Below are positions 1 through 11,049 of a stretch of DNA of 64,000 nt, piece by piece (positions within the stretch are counted from its first letter, which is position 1; each line of letters starts with the position of its first letter). The notes under the pieces were generated by a model, which had not been told where the DNA came from, searched no databases, and saw nothing but the letters and a program-made list of their open reading frames with translations. A program made the translations under genes and the position numbers. Origin of the DNA: Neoechinorhynchus agilis (taxonomy: Eukaryota; Acanthocephala); contig CM121341.1 of the NCBI GenBank assembly GCA_051530055.1, positions 8,308,001-8,372,000 on the forward strand, in the 5' to 3' direction.

Positions 1-7
1 GGGAAGT

Positions 8-616
8 ATGTTGTCTACAAACATATCTCTAGACCCGTCGACTCACCACACTTTCACCCCAGGGGCACCAGCACCATCATTCCAACTACTAAGTAAAGAA
101 GAGGGGTATCGTCAGGCATACAATCTAATTAAAATTGCTAATGAAGACATCACGAAAGCAGGACTATACTTTATCTCAACTCTGCCTGATAGTGTAATGC
201 ATTTGTGTAGACTAGCAGACCGAATGACACCTCCAGAAGATCAGTCCATGAGTCCGAGCTCCGCGGGAGAATCAGTGGTGTCTGATAAAGTGGATAGTTT
301 TGATTATCATAAGTTTCTTTCACAATCCAAGTTGGTAAGCAATTCCAAGAAAGATGCCGTAATAGAAGCGCTATCCTATTGTAAAGCAGGTCATGTATTA
401 ATTCATTATCAATCTAATAGAGAAAAATTAGCAATTGTTGTAAAAATGTGTTTTGTGTCCTATTGTAAACAATTGGGAATTGATAAAAAATTCACCTGGG
501 GAATTGATGAAATACGCATTGCACAGGAGACACTCTCAAAGAAAAGAAGATTCCGAACAACATATTCAGCCCCATCTAAGTATCAACTCTTCATCCACTT
601 ATTCTTCAATACATGA
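8..616 (+). pseudogene. P-position gene of the rhabdovirus-like fossil
   Basis: A 202-codon open frame upstream of the first junction signal. Its product has an acidic, Ser-rich stretch around residues 75-100 followed by a more hydrophobic helical half. That suits a rhabdovirus phosphoprotein, the cofactor that links nucleoprotein to polymerase, but no motif identifies it and the call rests on position before the M-position and G genes. Phosphoproteins are poorly conserved, so lack of recognisable similarity is expected. Confidence 0.5.
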
Positions 617-633
617 AGAGAAAAACTAACAAC
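617..633 (+). promoter_or_regulatory. Viral gene-junction signal 1 (fossil)
   Basis: AGAAAAACTAACAACC lies between the P-position and M-position regions, a few bases before the ATG at 638. The core GAAAAACTAACA recurs near 1,246 and 2,744. In rhabdoviruses such sequence marks polyadenylation of one gene and the start of the next. Confidence 0.8.
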
Positions 634-637
634 CATC

Positions 638-1243
638 ATGAGTAAACGGTTCAAGCTCAGCAGATCGATGAATTCAGAAGAATCCAGTGAAAGTTCAACT
701 CCTAAGGATGACGTGCTCAGAATGAGTCAAGTAGGTGACATTCGATCATTCAGCCTCTTCATCAATGTATCCGCTTGTATCAGTGGCTCGAAAAAAATCA
801 CAAAGAAAGACAAGAATCGAATCTTATACAGTTTCCTAGAAAAATATGAGGGACATGCATCTAAAATGGTCATTTCATATATATATCGTTATCCCAAGCT
901 CTATTTGATGCACCCGAGTCAGATGTAACAGGACGATTAGACTTAGATAAGAATTACATATTTTCAGGCTATAGTGACTATCCGATGTAATGGAAACATT
1001 CAGGACTAATGGAATATTTACTCTAGAACACCCGGATAACTGTTGTTATGTCCAATATATAATCAAGGGTCAACCATCAAGTTTTGTTGGTATCTGACTA
1101 CCTACTCGATTAAACTCCTATACACTAGAAGGTCTAAGAGTTCATCTCCCGACAAGTTTCAGACCTCTGACACAAAGTGTCGTAAAAAGATTGGGTAACA
1201 AGTCCATTAATTCAAAGTTTTACTTGGATGTTAGGTATCAAAA
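638..1243 (+). pseudogene. M-position gene of the rhabdovirus-like fossil
   Basis: The region between junction signals 1 and 2. It opens with a basic, Ser-rich start (MSKRFKLSRSMNSEE), as matrix proteins often do, followed by a segment with the look of a folded M core. The ~600 bp between junctions suits a matrix gene of about 200 codons. Identification is by position and general character, not by a diagnostic motif. It is broken. Confidence 0.5.
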
Positions 1244-1259
1244 GTGAAAAACTAACAAT
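1244..1259 (+). promoter_or_regulatory. Viral gene-junction signal 2 (fossil)
   Basis: TGAAAAACTAACAATC lies directly upstream of the glycoprotein ATG at 1,271 and matches the other two junctions over its core. Confidence 0.85.
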
Positions 1260-1270
1260 CATCCAATATC

Positions 1271-2726
1271 ATGCAGATCCAAATACTCTCCCTCTTCATC
1301 CCTCTGTGCCTCTCGGTCTCCAAGACATACGTCCCCACCGACATCATAGACCCCTGGGTTGTAATTGAACCATCTATGATCAGTTGCTTTACCGGACCAA
1401 CCTCAATGAATTCTAATTCTACTGATATTCTTTCAAAAAATACCCAGGTGGTTAGAAAATATTTGTTAACAACAATCTGTAAAGTGAATTTGTTCGGAAT
1501 GACCACTATAACTTATAATTCTATACCCCAACGATTGTACTCAGAAGAAGTTCTGAACTATACGGGAGGGAAGGTCAATCCGAGCACATATGATGCTAAA
1601 TGGCCTGAACCAGATTGTGCCTATCTAAAAACCAGAGCAAATTCATCAAAAACAATTAGTTCCACTAACATCAGGTTTCCTTATGACTTTGAACGAGAAG
1701 CCATGGTGATACCTTGGGAACAGTATACTACTTGTCCAGGAAGGATTTGCTACACAGGAGAATATAACACAGTGATTTATCGACCTGAATATGATCAAAT
1801 GTGCAGATTGTCTGCAACGATTGAAAAAATGACACTACAGAAAGGGGTGATAACAGATACATCAGGAATATCTCAAAATCTTATTAAAGATTGTTACTTT
1901 GATTACTGCGGGAGCCCAACGCTCATCACACTGTCCGGAATTGCTTATGGCATTATAGGGAGACATAAGGTCCCAAAATGTATCAACGTCTCATTTATCT
2001 TACCTGATCAAGAAAGAAACAATTGGAAATTGGGCATACACGATATTAAGCGGATAATAGAGCGTTTAGTGTAAAATGGCAAAAGCCATAATCGAGACTA
2101 CATCTCGAGCAACTCCCTATTTATTGGCAGTGATAAGTTCATCCTCTAAGAAGCCTTATCTTGAATTCTTTAAAGTATTAAACTCAGTAATGTATAATGC
2201 CCTTTGTAATTACACCGAAGTTAAACAGTTTTTAGATGTCAAGAACAAAATATGCATAAGAGATCATCAAGGAAGGACAATGTGTCTAAGCAACTCCACT
2301 TCAACTTTCAAGGAAGTTAACATGGACAGCATCAACTTAGAAGAATTCAAATTGGAATCAAACAGCTTTTCAAACTTGCCTAACGGATTTTATGTACTTG
2401 CCGATGGTAAAGTAGGGAAAGCTGTGACTCATCATCATCATAACGACAAATCAGAAATAATGCAATCAAGATCTTCTCCACTTTATGAAAGAGTTATTCC
2501 GGAAGTTTATTTAAGGCCCATCTCCAAGAGAACCGTTAGAGGATTTATACTGAACCCGTTCTCTTGGTTTCAAAGATTCAAGTATATAATTGTGGGAGTC
2601 ATCATAGCTATATGTTGCTGGATAATTTTCCAAATATTCAAACTCATATCATCATTTTATTTTAAAGGAATATCCCCTATTAAAGGCCCTTCATTATTGG
2701 GGTCTTCTGTAAGACCAACCTTTTAA
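1271..2726 (+). pseudogene. Glycoprotein (G) gene of the rhabdovirus-like fossil
   Basis: The start reads as a signal peptide (hydrophobic core after MQIQILSLF). A cysteine-rich ectodomain follows, with repeated N-glycosylation sites. Near 2,580-2,660 there is one strong transmembrane segment (IIVGVIIAICCWIIF) with a short tail. About 485 codons of sequence is close to the usual length of a rhabdovirus G, a class III fusion protein. The region is broken but lightly so. Confidence 0.75.
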
Positions 2727-2741
2727 TCATATAAATGCAAA

Positions 2742-2757
2742 CTGAAAAACTAACAAT
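2742..2757 (+). promoter_or_regulatory. Viral gene-junction signal 3 (fossil)
   Basis: TGAAAAACTAACAATT between the glycoprotein region and the polymerase ATG at 2,763, the third copy of the same signal. Confidence 0.85.
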
Positions 2758-2762
2758 TATCC

Positions 2763-4584
2763 ATGGAGTCTGAACTAGATGAGGACTGGTATGATTACCT
2801 TGAATCCGACAACTTGTATGAATACGACCAAGATGATCATTTCCAAGCACAAAATGACATTACCAATAAAGAAAAATATAGAACCACAGACTATTCGTTG
2901 AATTCCCCACTAATTGATGATATAATGTGTGGGGCCTACGAGCGACTGCATTCGGGTAAAGAATCTAGACCAGGAACCGTTTTGAATCACCTAATAAGAT
3001 TCATGAAATCTATTGATCAACTTCCCGACGATCCCAGAAATTTTCACTTGAACTTGTTCAATTTCATCTCTACTTCAAGGATTGACACCAGGTGTAGCTA
3101 TCGTGGCTTTGATGATGTGATTAATGTCCGTCCTCTTATTGTTGCAACAGAGTCCAATAGATATTTGGATGAAGTATTTTTTGCATTCTCTAAAACAAAG
3201 CTGGGCTGTCCACATGAGGAAAACATTCTTGGGCATTATAGGGGCAAATTGAATCAAATAATGGCCAATAATTGCTTCGATGTATCATTTTACTGGAACG
3301 GGTGCCAGTACTTTCAATTTGTTGTCTACCTGATAAACAGTGTAGATGAGAGACTGAAGCGTTAAAGAATACAATAAACTCCACTCCTAACTTAAAACTT
3401 ACCATTCTTAATGATTACATTCAAAAGCTTGAAAATCCCATATTTGGAGCAACATTCACGTCTCGGGGAGTGGCATTTAATAATAAAATCAATATTGCCT
3501 GCACTAGAGATTATATACTCTGTATTCAAGATATATTCTCATCTAGATTTTTCTGCTTGTCATCAACTATAGTTGAGAGAAAGAACATAAGGCCCCTTTT
3601 TGGATCACTTCTATCAGAAATTTATACAAGAGTGGATAAAATTTACCAAGAGCATGGTAATAGTGTTTACGGGTTTGGGAAGATGTGGGAAGCCCTATGT
3701 TATGACTTATTGCTTAAACATGCCAATGCGTTAGATCCTCTAATAGCTTTTGAGGATTTTGGTATATTCATCAAGAATCTGATCAGTTAACACATGAATT
3801 CGGATCTTCTGTTAAAGATGTATTAAACATCCTCCATTCAAGCGACTTATCGGTGCATGAGACAGTCTTTTTGGGAGGTTGCTTCAGGCACTGGGGACAT
3901 CCTACGATTGATTACGTGAAAGGGCTCACAGCTCTTCATGAAAATGTCACGTGCAAAAAAACTGTCGATTTAGAGTACATGGATAAATTGGCTAGTGACT
4001 TGGCACACAAATTACTCACGCATCATTACTACAGGACTCGCAGTTGGCCAGAAATTAGAAGTCTAGGAGAATTGCAGGATCTATTAGAAAACAATGTTCA
4101 AACGGGCACATGGCCTAATAAACATATTGAACTGAAGGTGGGGGACAGATGGCACTTGATTGACTTTGAACCATTGTTTGAAGTCCCGAAAAAGATCAAT
4201 CTAGCAGATATTATTGATGATAAAAGTCATTCTTTAGGAAGGAAAGATTTAGAAAGGGCTCTGAAGTTGCATAAAAACATTGGTATGATGGAAGACAGAA
4301 GGGTATTACTTAGAATGTTAAAGGAAGAAAAATTTGAATTCCTGAATTTCTTACACAAGATTGACCTCTATGGTTTTGATGAAGATGACATTGTAATCGG
4401 TTTGAGAGCTAAAGAAAGAGAAATGAAGATTCAAGGGAGATATTTCTCACTTATGTCTCCTAATATGATAATTTATTTTGTAGCATCGCCACTAATCATT
4501 TCAGAAAGTCTGAATGATATCTTGATTTTAGAACTTGATAAGGAACACTTTATCCCACCAGCATTAATTTGCAAGCGTCGTTAG
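2763..4584 (+). pseudogene. L polymerase N-terminal region of the rhabdovirus-like fossil
   Basis: The start is very acidic (ESELDEDWYDYLESDN), typical of rhabdovirus L. A later segment contains CFRHWGHPTIDYVKGL, which corresponds to the conserved rhabdovirus L motif around RHWGHP, followed by an ASDLAHKLL-like stretch seen in the same family. Only about 600 of roughly 2,100 codons are present, so the GDN catalytic region and the capping and methyltransferase domains are absent. The region is broken in a few places. Confidence 0.85.
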
Positions 4585-4599
4585 CACTACAGTAAGTAG

Positions 4600-6290
4600 A
4601 GCATCCTTTTTAATGTACGATCCGAACAACACAAAGGAACACCAAACAAAACGACCTCGGGTTCAACCGGCAGATAAGAATGTGGCAAGAGGACGACAGG
4701 CTACACTGATAAGCACAAGAGACATTCCGTGCTCGTCCCAAATTCGTATCCGCCCAACGAATACAATTAACTGCCTCAAATCAGATATCAAGTGACATTT
4801 GCGAGGAGCTACATACAATGGAGCCTACGAACACAAATATACCACGGAAACATCCAATAAAATGGTCCTGGACAACAATTTGCATTTCAGTACCAAATAA
4901 CGTTATACCCCAACTTACCATTAAACATCAAATTTGGTCATGGCCCGCATCGACCAAAAATGAATAATGGAATGGGAATACACAATACAAACTTTCCAGC
5001 CAACGTGAATGCTTCAATGGTGAACAGTTATTTTGGAAATCAGATTACAAATTTCACCCCACAACAAATAACACCCGGAGCAACTGGTCCAACGAGATTG
5101 CTGAATCCCACGAAGGTGCATGCGGATTAACGTTATAAAAACCAATTCGCAGCTCACGAAATAAATCCAGTTAGAAACACGTGTTCGAACCCCAATGAAA
5201 TAAAGGCTTTTATTAACCAAATAAATAAAGACGTTAGGAAAATGGCGCAATCCCAGGACGCTACTGGCGAAATTGAAGCACCTGGGAGAGAGCACACGAC
5301 TAAGAAATTCATTGGGAAATCACCGGGCGTAACAATCGGCTCGCGCTTTGTTGATAATCGGCAAATGCCATGGCGCACAATCGCGTAAAAGAAAATCAAA
5401 GGGACCACTTCTGAAGGTGGAAGTCTTCCATTCATACAAACGGGAGTAGGAAGCCGAAACTTAAGGATGTTTGTTAACAGCCCGGAGAAAGCAGAGCTCC
5501 ATGACAATAAAAAGTAACCTTAAGGAAGGTGAAGATAATGTAATCAACAGTCATGTCGAGATTTATGAGTGGTGGAATGAGCCAACTGAATACGACTTTT
5601 ATATCTAAGAAAGTCAATTGAATGTAGTTTTAGAAGGCGATGTTGATGCAGAAGCTCAAGATAGTGCCAGACAATCGGTGCATTGTGGCGGTCACAGAAA
5701 TTCGTCCAAGGTCGATGGTCCCGATAGATTTGGGAAGTTGCACCAAAAACGAATATAATGAGAATATTGGACGAAGTAACCGGAGTTAGGAATAAGAATA
5801 GTTAGATGCTATGAAATGACAATGAAGACGAACACAAAGCGCGAATCATTTATGGTCGTAATTATTTACTATAACTCGAATGTTCAAGTCTCAAGAATTC
5901 CTGCACACGAAATAGACGCGTGTGCGTGGCAGAAATAAACAAAAACTCCAGAATGAAGCTATATTTCGCCTAAAGCAGGTCAGCTACGAGAATCTTTGAT
6001 TCGGATGAAACAGATAAAGCGCAAATGCTAATGAGAACAAATAGTCAAAAAACAATTCCCACGATGATGTAACAGCGATCCGACAAAAAAACCGTTACGA
6101 CGATGGCTCCCGTCGAATATCAAACTGAATTCCATTCAAACTGCGCCGCATTACTCTCGTCAAGTACCAACCTTTTCACCACGCTCCAAATCCGCAGAAT
6201 ACCTCAAGTAGGTCAAAGCAATTACACTGCTCAATGAAACGAAAATTCAGAGCAACGACTGCAAAGAGTGATGTCAAATGCTTTCTTAGT
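4600..6290 (+). other. Decayed, coding-like sequence of unknown origin
   Basis: Directly after the polymerase fragment comes 1.7 kb with relatively A/C-rich plus-strand composition and many short readable stretches, none long. One begins at 4,613 and carries a basic motif (TKRPRVQPADKNVARG) loosely like SKRPRIPVDKATVKKG in the large repeat protein at 52.5-56.0 kb. Others include Q/N-rich text around 4,930-5,130 and a hydrophilic stretch around 5,200-5,480. I recognise no family. It could be a dead relative of the 52.5 kb gene, but the similarity is short and may be chance. Confidence 0.25.
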
Positions 6291-6802
6291 GTGCACAACC
6301 ATTTCACTAAAACACGAAAGAATCACACCAATGAGTTATGTGACGTATTTAGATTTAATTAGGAATTTTAATCATAAAAACTGTTTCTCGCTCAGAAAAA
6401 AGAGTTTACTAAAATTTAGAAATGTGCTGTTCTTGAAGGTGGTTTCGATTTTTTAAAGATGCTGATTTTCAAAACAAGCAATCTACAAACCGGATGAAGG
6501 GGCAGGTTACATTTTGCTTTTTTTCTATTTGAAATTTTTTGATCTTAGCTCGACTTCATGCCGCTATTTTATCTGACGACTGGTCTCGTGGCATTACTCA
6601 AATTCGGATTGCGCTGCAGTTCGCTTACTAGTTGCGAATCAATGACAAACCTTGGTTTTGTCGGAATTATAAGACGAAATATCGGAAATAAATCAGTTAA
6701 TTTAAATTCGGATGGCAAAACCAATAAATAGAAAATTGTGTTGATCAATGCTCGTCAGCATACTTTGTACTACGAGCACGCGAATTTCACCAATAAATTC
6801 AT
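6291..6802. other. AT-rich intergenic sequence
   Basis: I see no gene, RNA or repeat here, apart from a 62-codon open stretch at 6,268-6,456 with no recognisable features. Confidence 0.4.
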
Positions 6803-7095
6803 TTTATTGATAGTTGCAACCTAATTAACCTCCCCGATGACTGTTTTATTTGTAAGAATTTTCGTCTGCATGCAGACTTCTTCAAGTATCCAGAATATGA
6901 CATGGTGAGTGTAGCTTGGGCAGAACTCGGGTGCCCGGGGTTGTTAGGCCCGCGGGTGATCTGTCACCCCCCCTGAGCAGGTCTTAGTTTGTAGGGAATC
7001 TTCGGCCTCCAGCTTGGGGAATGCATGCAGACGAAAATTCGTTCAAATAAATCAGTCATCGGGGAGGTTAATACGGTTGAAACTATCAATAAATT
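6803..7095. repeat. Hairpin (MITE-like) repeat with ~75 bp inverted arms
   Basis: The left arm (6,803-6,877) and the reverse complement of the right arm (7,021-7,095) match over most of their length, including TTAACCTCCCCGATGACT and TTTTCGTCTGCATGCA. The ~140 bp spacer is GC-rich and unrelated. A single arm of the same family recurs at 40,036-40,076. Arm structure and dispersal fit a MITE or other non-autonomous element; no target-site duplication is obvious. Confidence 0.7.
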
Positions 7096-7410
7096 GGAAT
7101 TCCCCCCCCCCGATTGAAATCAAAGACACAATAAATTCATCGAACATTATTGTCTTTATTTCATTCAAAGTATTCCTCTCGTCGGGTGTTTTACGTGGAT
7201 TGAATGATATCTTCAGCCTTAGTTTTTTGGTGATTAATCTGGCTTAGTATAAACGCGGGTAATCTTGTTTTAGGAAACAATTAAAGGCTATTACTATTCA
7301 ACTCATCAGCATCTATGCTTGAAGCTAACATTCGGTTTAATTCTGCTCCATATAACGTCGTTGAGTGAATAATAATTCTTGATCATCGATGAAATTACTT
7401 CCAATTAGGA
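7096..7410. other. Intergenic sequence, no feature seen
   Basis: About 300 bp following the hairpin repeat. It holds a C-homopolymer at 7,103-7,111 and a short open stretch, but nothing I can identify. Confidence 0.4.
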
Positions 7411-7859
7411 CCGAGCGGCTTACAACTGCATGCATCGTTGTTCCATCATCGATTCTCCCCCATATCTTCCGATAAAAATCTGCTTGATTTTCATCGTCTT
7501 CTTAAAACTAAAATGGGACGCATTGAAAGTGAATCAGATCTTGAGTTTGCATATACAATCAACAAGGTTTCAGGAGAGTTTTTGAAATATCTCCATTTCT
7601 ATTTGGACGATGTATGGAATCTTTTGAAAGAAATTTTAGATCACTTCTTTAAACCTCACTTGATTAGATTTGTCTCACGTTGATACGAGAAGAAAATATC
7701 CGAAGTAGATTATTGGACTAAAGTCAATTTAGCACATCCATTTAATTGGTCAACTGTGATTGTTCCGTCGATGGAAAAGATTAGGAATTATCTAATAACG
7801 CCTAAAGATACTATTGCACGAGCTAAACTTTTGACGGAAGCTTGCAAAAGGTATGTGTA
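7411..7859 (+). pseudogene. Candidate orphan exon or pseudogene, unknown protein
   Basis: A single reading frame runs from a plausible 3' splice site (CTTCCAATTAG) to about 7,859, interrupted once by TGA at 7,681-7,683. Both sides of the stop read like soluble helical protein (LEFAYTINKVSGEFLKYL before, YWTKVNLAHPFNWSTV after). A GTATGT donor-like sequence sits near 7,850. I do not recognise the protein. With one stop in ~145 codons it is either a recently dead exon, a sequence error, or a chance open frame. Confidence 0.3.
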
Positions 7860-8589
7860 AAGGTTGAGTTTTAAAACTTAAAAATTTCCTGAGCTTTTAA
7901 GTCATTAATTGCATTCAGCATGTCTTCCATTTCATTACTCTTGTGAAAATATCAGATCCTTAAAAGCCTAATATTTTCGAAATATTATGGCAATGTCTCA
8001 TCCACGTTGTGTTTTGATGCAGCTGATTTCCTTATCAGTTCATATTTTGTCTCTTTTTGTCTCATTGTGTTTACGCTTCCCAATTTTTCATCGTTTTCAT
8101 AATTAATCGTAAAATCAATAATAGTCGCAGTCTTGTTTCTGGAATCAACTAATATCAGGACTTGTTGGAATAGTTGTTCTTTTCATCATAATGTACGCTA
8201 TTTAAAACAACTTCTGCGTCTGGCTTCCGGTATATCTAACTACAGCGATTATCGACCCTTGCCATGACCGAGCGTACTTCAAGTAACTGTAGCCACAGCT
8301 TCACCGTTGTATTGTTAGTGATTGCCTTGCCAACGATCTAATGGACCTTTCGTGAAGTTGTCGATCCCGTTTAAACTCAAGATGAGCGATGAAGCTTCTT
8401 TTTCTGTGATTATGTATTCCGATCCGATAAATCCGGGTATCCATAGCCACCACTTCAGTTTCAGAGAGATCTAATTTTTTCAAATGTTCAATTATGGCTA
8501 TGCCATCACATTTCAATTCTGAATTGAGTTTCTTTAACTCTGGCTTCAAAAAGATTTCGAATGATGGGAATTACAATTAAGGATGCGGA
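7860..8589. other. Intergenic sequence with a short minus-strand open frame
   Basis: An 82-codon minus-strand frame at 8,301-8,549 encodes a charged, helical-looking peptide (ELNSELKCDGIAIIEHLKKL) without a known family. Nothing else is evident; the CR1-like LINE begins to be recognisable just to the right. Confidence 0.3.
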
Positions 8590-10640
8590 CTTTATGACAA
8601 GTCTAAGAGAAATCCATCCATACAATACTCCATACCTTATAAAAAATTTAACCGTGAAGAGGCACCGTAGCTTCGGCAATTCCCAAGAAATTCATCAGGA
8701 TCTCCAACCGCGACCCTCCATGGATAACCCTTATTTTAAAACTTCTACAATGGCAAGCTTCTAAGGCCCATCGCAATAACTCTCCATTTACAAAAGGCAC
8801 TTTCTAACAAAATGCTTATCGCCCGCAAAAACTTCCTTTCCTCTAAAATTCGATCAGGTGGCAACTCAACATGGTGGCGCCCGTCAAGGACTCTCTTGGT
8901 ATACGCCACCCGACTCCCTTCCCTAATTTGTCCTGCACTGAATAAAAACAGGTTCTAGATTCCATTAATCAGAACCTCTGCCCTGACTCAATTTACAATC
9001 ACTGCTGCCAACTCGCCGATACTCCCCTTAGTTTACTTATACTAAGTACTAAAGTATCCCATGAAATTACCTGAAAATTCGTGCTCTCAATTCGAAATCC
9101 CAAACTGGGCTCTTCGTTGCATCGTCCTCGAACTAATAGACCCTCTTATCCTCATTGTAAATCGCAGCTTTTTATATGGCATCTAACCCTCGTGCCTCAA
9201 AACTGCCAAAGTAATACTCGTTCCAAAAAAAGGCATCCTACTTCGGCCGAATCATTCCGTCCAATCTGCATTATATCCGCTCTTTCAAAAATCATCAAAA
9301 AATGTTTTAAATCTCGCCTTCTTCCACTTCTCCACAAAAAGTTATCGCCACTACAATTTCGCTTCCGACCCGAATTTTCTGCTAGCGATACCCTACTTTG
9401 AATTTATGACACGCTTCTACGTAACCTCGACAATAATTCCTCCCACGTCACCCGTCTCATTCAACTTGATTTATCTAAAGCTTTCGACTCAGTGGACCAT
9501 TCACTCCTCCGGGCCTGCTCCGATTTTGGTTTCCACTTGTGGCAGATCCGCTGGCTCGAATCTTATCTTCACAATCGCAAACAATACATTCACAGCCGTT
9601 CTACCTCTTCTATCGGACTATCCCTCTCCAAAGGCATATCTCAGGGTGCTGTATTGCCACCACTTCTTTTTAGTATATTAATAAACGACCTCAAACCTCT
9701 TTCCTCTCGCTCTAAACTCTTCTTATACGCCGACGATATCACCCCCATCACCCATTCATCACCCCATCTCCCCCTTTCTTTTAGCCTGTAAAGAAATCAC
9801 ACACACAAAAGATTTCTGCACCAATCACAAACCCCATCTCAATTTCTCTAAATGCTCCGAAATGATCCCATCTCTCTACCGCAAATCCACAACATCCCCT
9901 GAGCTTCTAAATGACATTCTACGAGTCACCTCCCTGAGAATTCTGGGTATCCAATTTCAATCAAATTTGAAATGGAACTCGCACATCACTCTCTCCCTCA
10001 AGCACAACATTTTTAAACTTTATCTTCTCAAACGCCTGCGACATTTAGGAATCCCTTCACCCGACCTCTACAAATTTTACTTCCGCTTAATCTTACCATC
10101 CCTCACCTACGGTTACCCCGTATTTTGCAAACTTTCCAAATCGCTAATCCGCCGTTTTGAAATTCTTCACAAAAGAGCATCTAAAATTTGCACAGCTGGT
10201 TTTCCCCCTCTCACCGAATGCCTTGATGCTATTTTCATAAAACAATCAAAACGCCTCTCAACCCTACCACCACAATTTTTTCCACATATCGCTCCCTTTT
10301 CACACGAGCACAGCACTCGTAATCCTAATTCGTTTCATCCTCCTATACCTCGCAACTCCTTATATCTACGCTCCATTTTCCATGCTGCCCAATCTTCTCG
10401 GATATCATAACCAGAAGTGATTCTGAGGAAAGATCAACCTTAGAAGCACTCCTGCAAACAATATCCGCCAATTCCCAACAGAACGGACATCACATTCCCC
10501 GGTACCTTACATATCGACATAACAAAACTTGATATTCCCACCCGAACGGGCATACAAAAAATATCAATATATCTGTGTGTTTATGAGGACCCAAAGGTAC
10601 ATGGGTCCTCTTCCTTGTAAATCAACAAATAAAACGTGTT
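8590..10640 (+). mobile_element. CR1-like LINE, 5'-truncated and broken
   Basis: The 3' part of a non-LTR retrotransposon. The segment 8,590-8,790 is the end of the endonuclease and matches the minus-strand copy at 38,690-38,890. Reverse transcriptase follows in order: FRPICIISALSKIIKK and QFRFRPEFSASDTLL (9,250-9,400), LDLSKAFDSVDHSLL (palm motif A, ~9,470-9,510), GISQGAVLPPLLFSILINDL, and YADD (~9,725). The segment 9,862-10,410 is the thumb/C-terminal region (LKWNSHITLSLK, RRFEILHKRASKI). A 3' UTR with a perfect stem-loop ends in AATAAAACGTG. The frame changes at least four times, for example around 9,400 and 9,790, so it is dead. CR1 is preferred over Jockey because of the 3' stem-loop and the motif style, without a phylogeny. 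Confidence 0.85.
10585..10610 (+). other. 3' UTR stem-loop of the CR1-like LINE
   Basis: GAGGACCCA and TGGGTCCTC form a perfect 9 bp stem around an 8-base loop, about 30 bases from the 3' end. The minus-strand copy at 38,188 onward has the same loop with a decayed stem. CR1-group LINEs are known to use a 3' hairpin for template recognition by their reverse transcriptase. Confidence 0.65.
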
Positions 10641-10646
10641 ATTATA

Positions 10647-10955
10647 ATGGCGTCATTTTCTACACTTGCGATTAAGCTTAGCTATTGTCGCATTGATAAT
10701 CTGTTCGCCGGTCATTCATTTCTTAGGTCAAACTATATAAATTGTAAAGTGAAAAACCTAGAATGGTTCTCTTTTGCCCCAATCAAATGCATGAAAAGTT
10801 ACAATTTCCTCAGTAAGCGAAAAAGGAGAGCTCGAAGAGTAAATACGATGAGCGATTCATTAAGTATCGACCATCACAGTGAAGAATATTTTCTTATCAA
10901 TGAAACTGAGCAAAATTTCGAATGGTTTGTCGACAACGAGGTTGTTGTAAATTAA
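10647..10955 (+). CDS. Small hypothetical open frame
   Basis: A 102-codon frame with an ATG start begins immediately after the LINE 3' end. The product has a basic middle (KRKRRARRVNTM) and an acidic C-terminal part. I recognise no domain, and the codon usage is not clearly protein-like. It may be chance; a flanking host exon is the alternative. Confidence 0.2.
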   Translation: MASFSTLAIKLSYCRIDNLFAGHSFLRSNYINCKVKNLEWFSFAPIKCMKSYNFLSKRKRRARRVNTMSDSLSIDHHSEEYFLINETEQNFEWFVDNEVVVN

Positions 10956-11049
10956 ATTACAAATAGAAAATTAAATTTTTCTGCTGAATTGTGAAAATAA
11001 TGCGGAAAACATTTTTAAGTTTGAAAATCTGAAAAGACGATTTAATTCC

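Larger units (their letters stand above)
1..4600 (+). mobile_element. Endogenous rhabdovirus-like element (fossil)
   Basis: Four viral gene regions follow each other in Mononegavirales order: P-position, M-position, glycoprotein, and the N-terminal third of the L polymerase. The last three are preceded by the same junction signal with core GAAAAACTAACA, close to the vesiculovirus-type gene-end/gene-start signal. Keeping several genes plus their junctions suggests the integrated template was genome- or antigenome-like, not a single mRNA (inference). No N gene is in the window; it may lie left of position 1. The L part stops at about a third of a normal polymerase. The element is broken, with a handful of breaks. 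The still-readable glycoprotein and polymerase suggest a fairly young fossil, but no age can be measured here. Confidence 0.85.

Noticed and set aside
5014-5507. Minus-strand frames of 93 and 117 codons
   Set aside because: They overlap each other in different frames over decayed sequence and have no recognisable domain.
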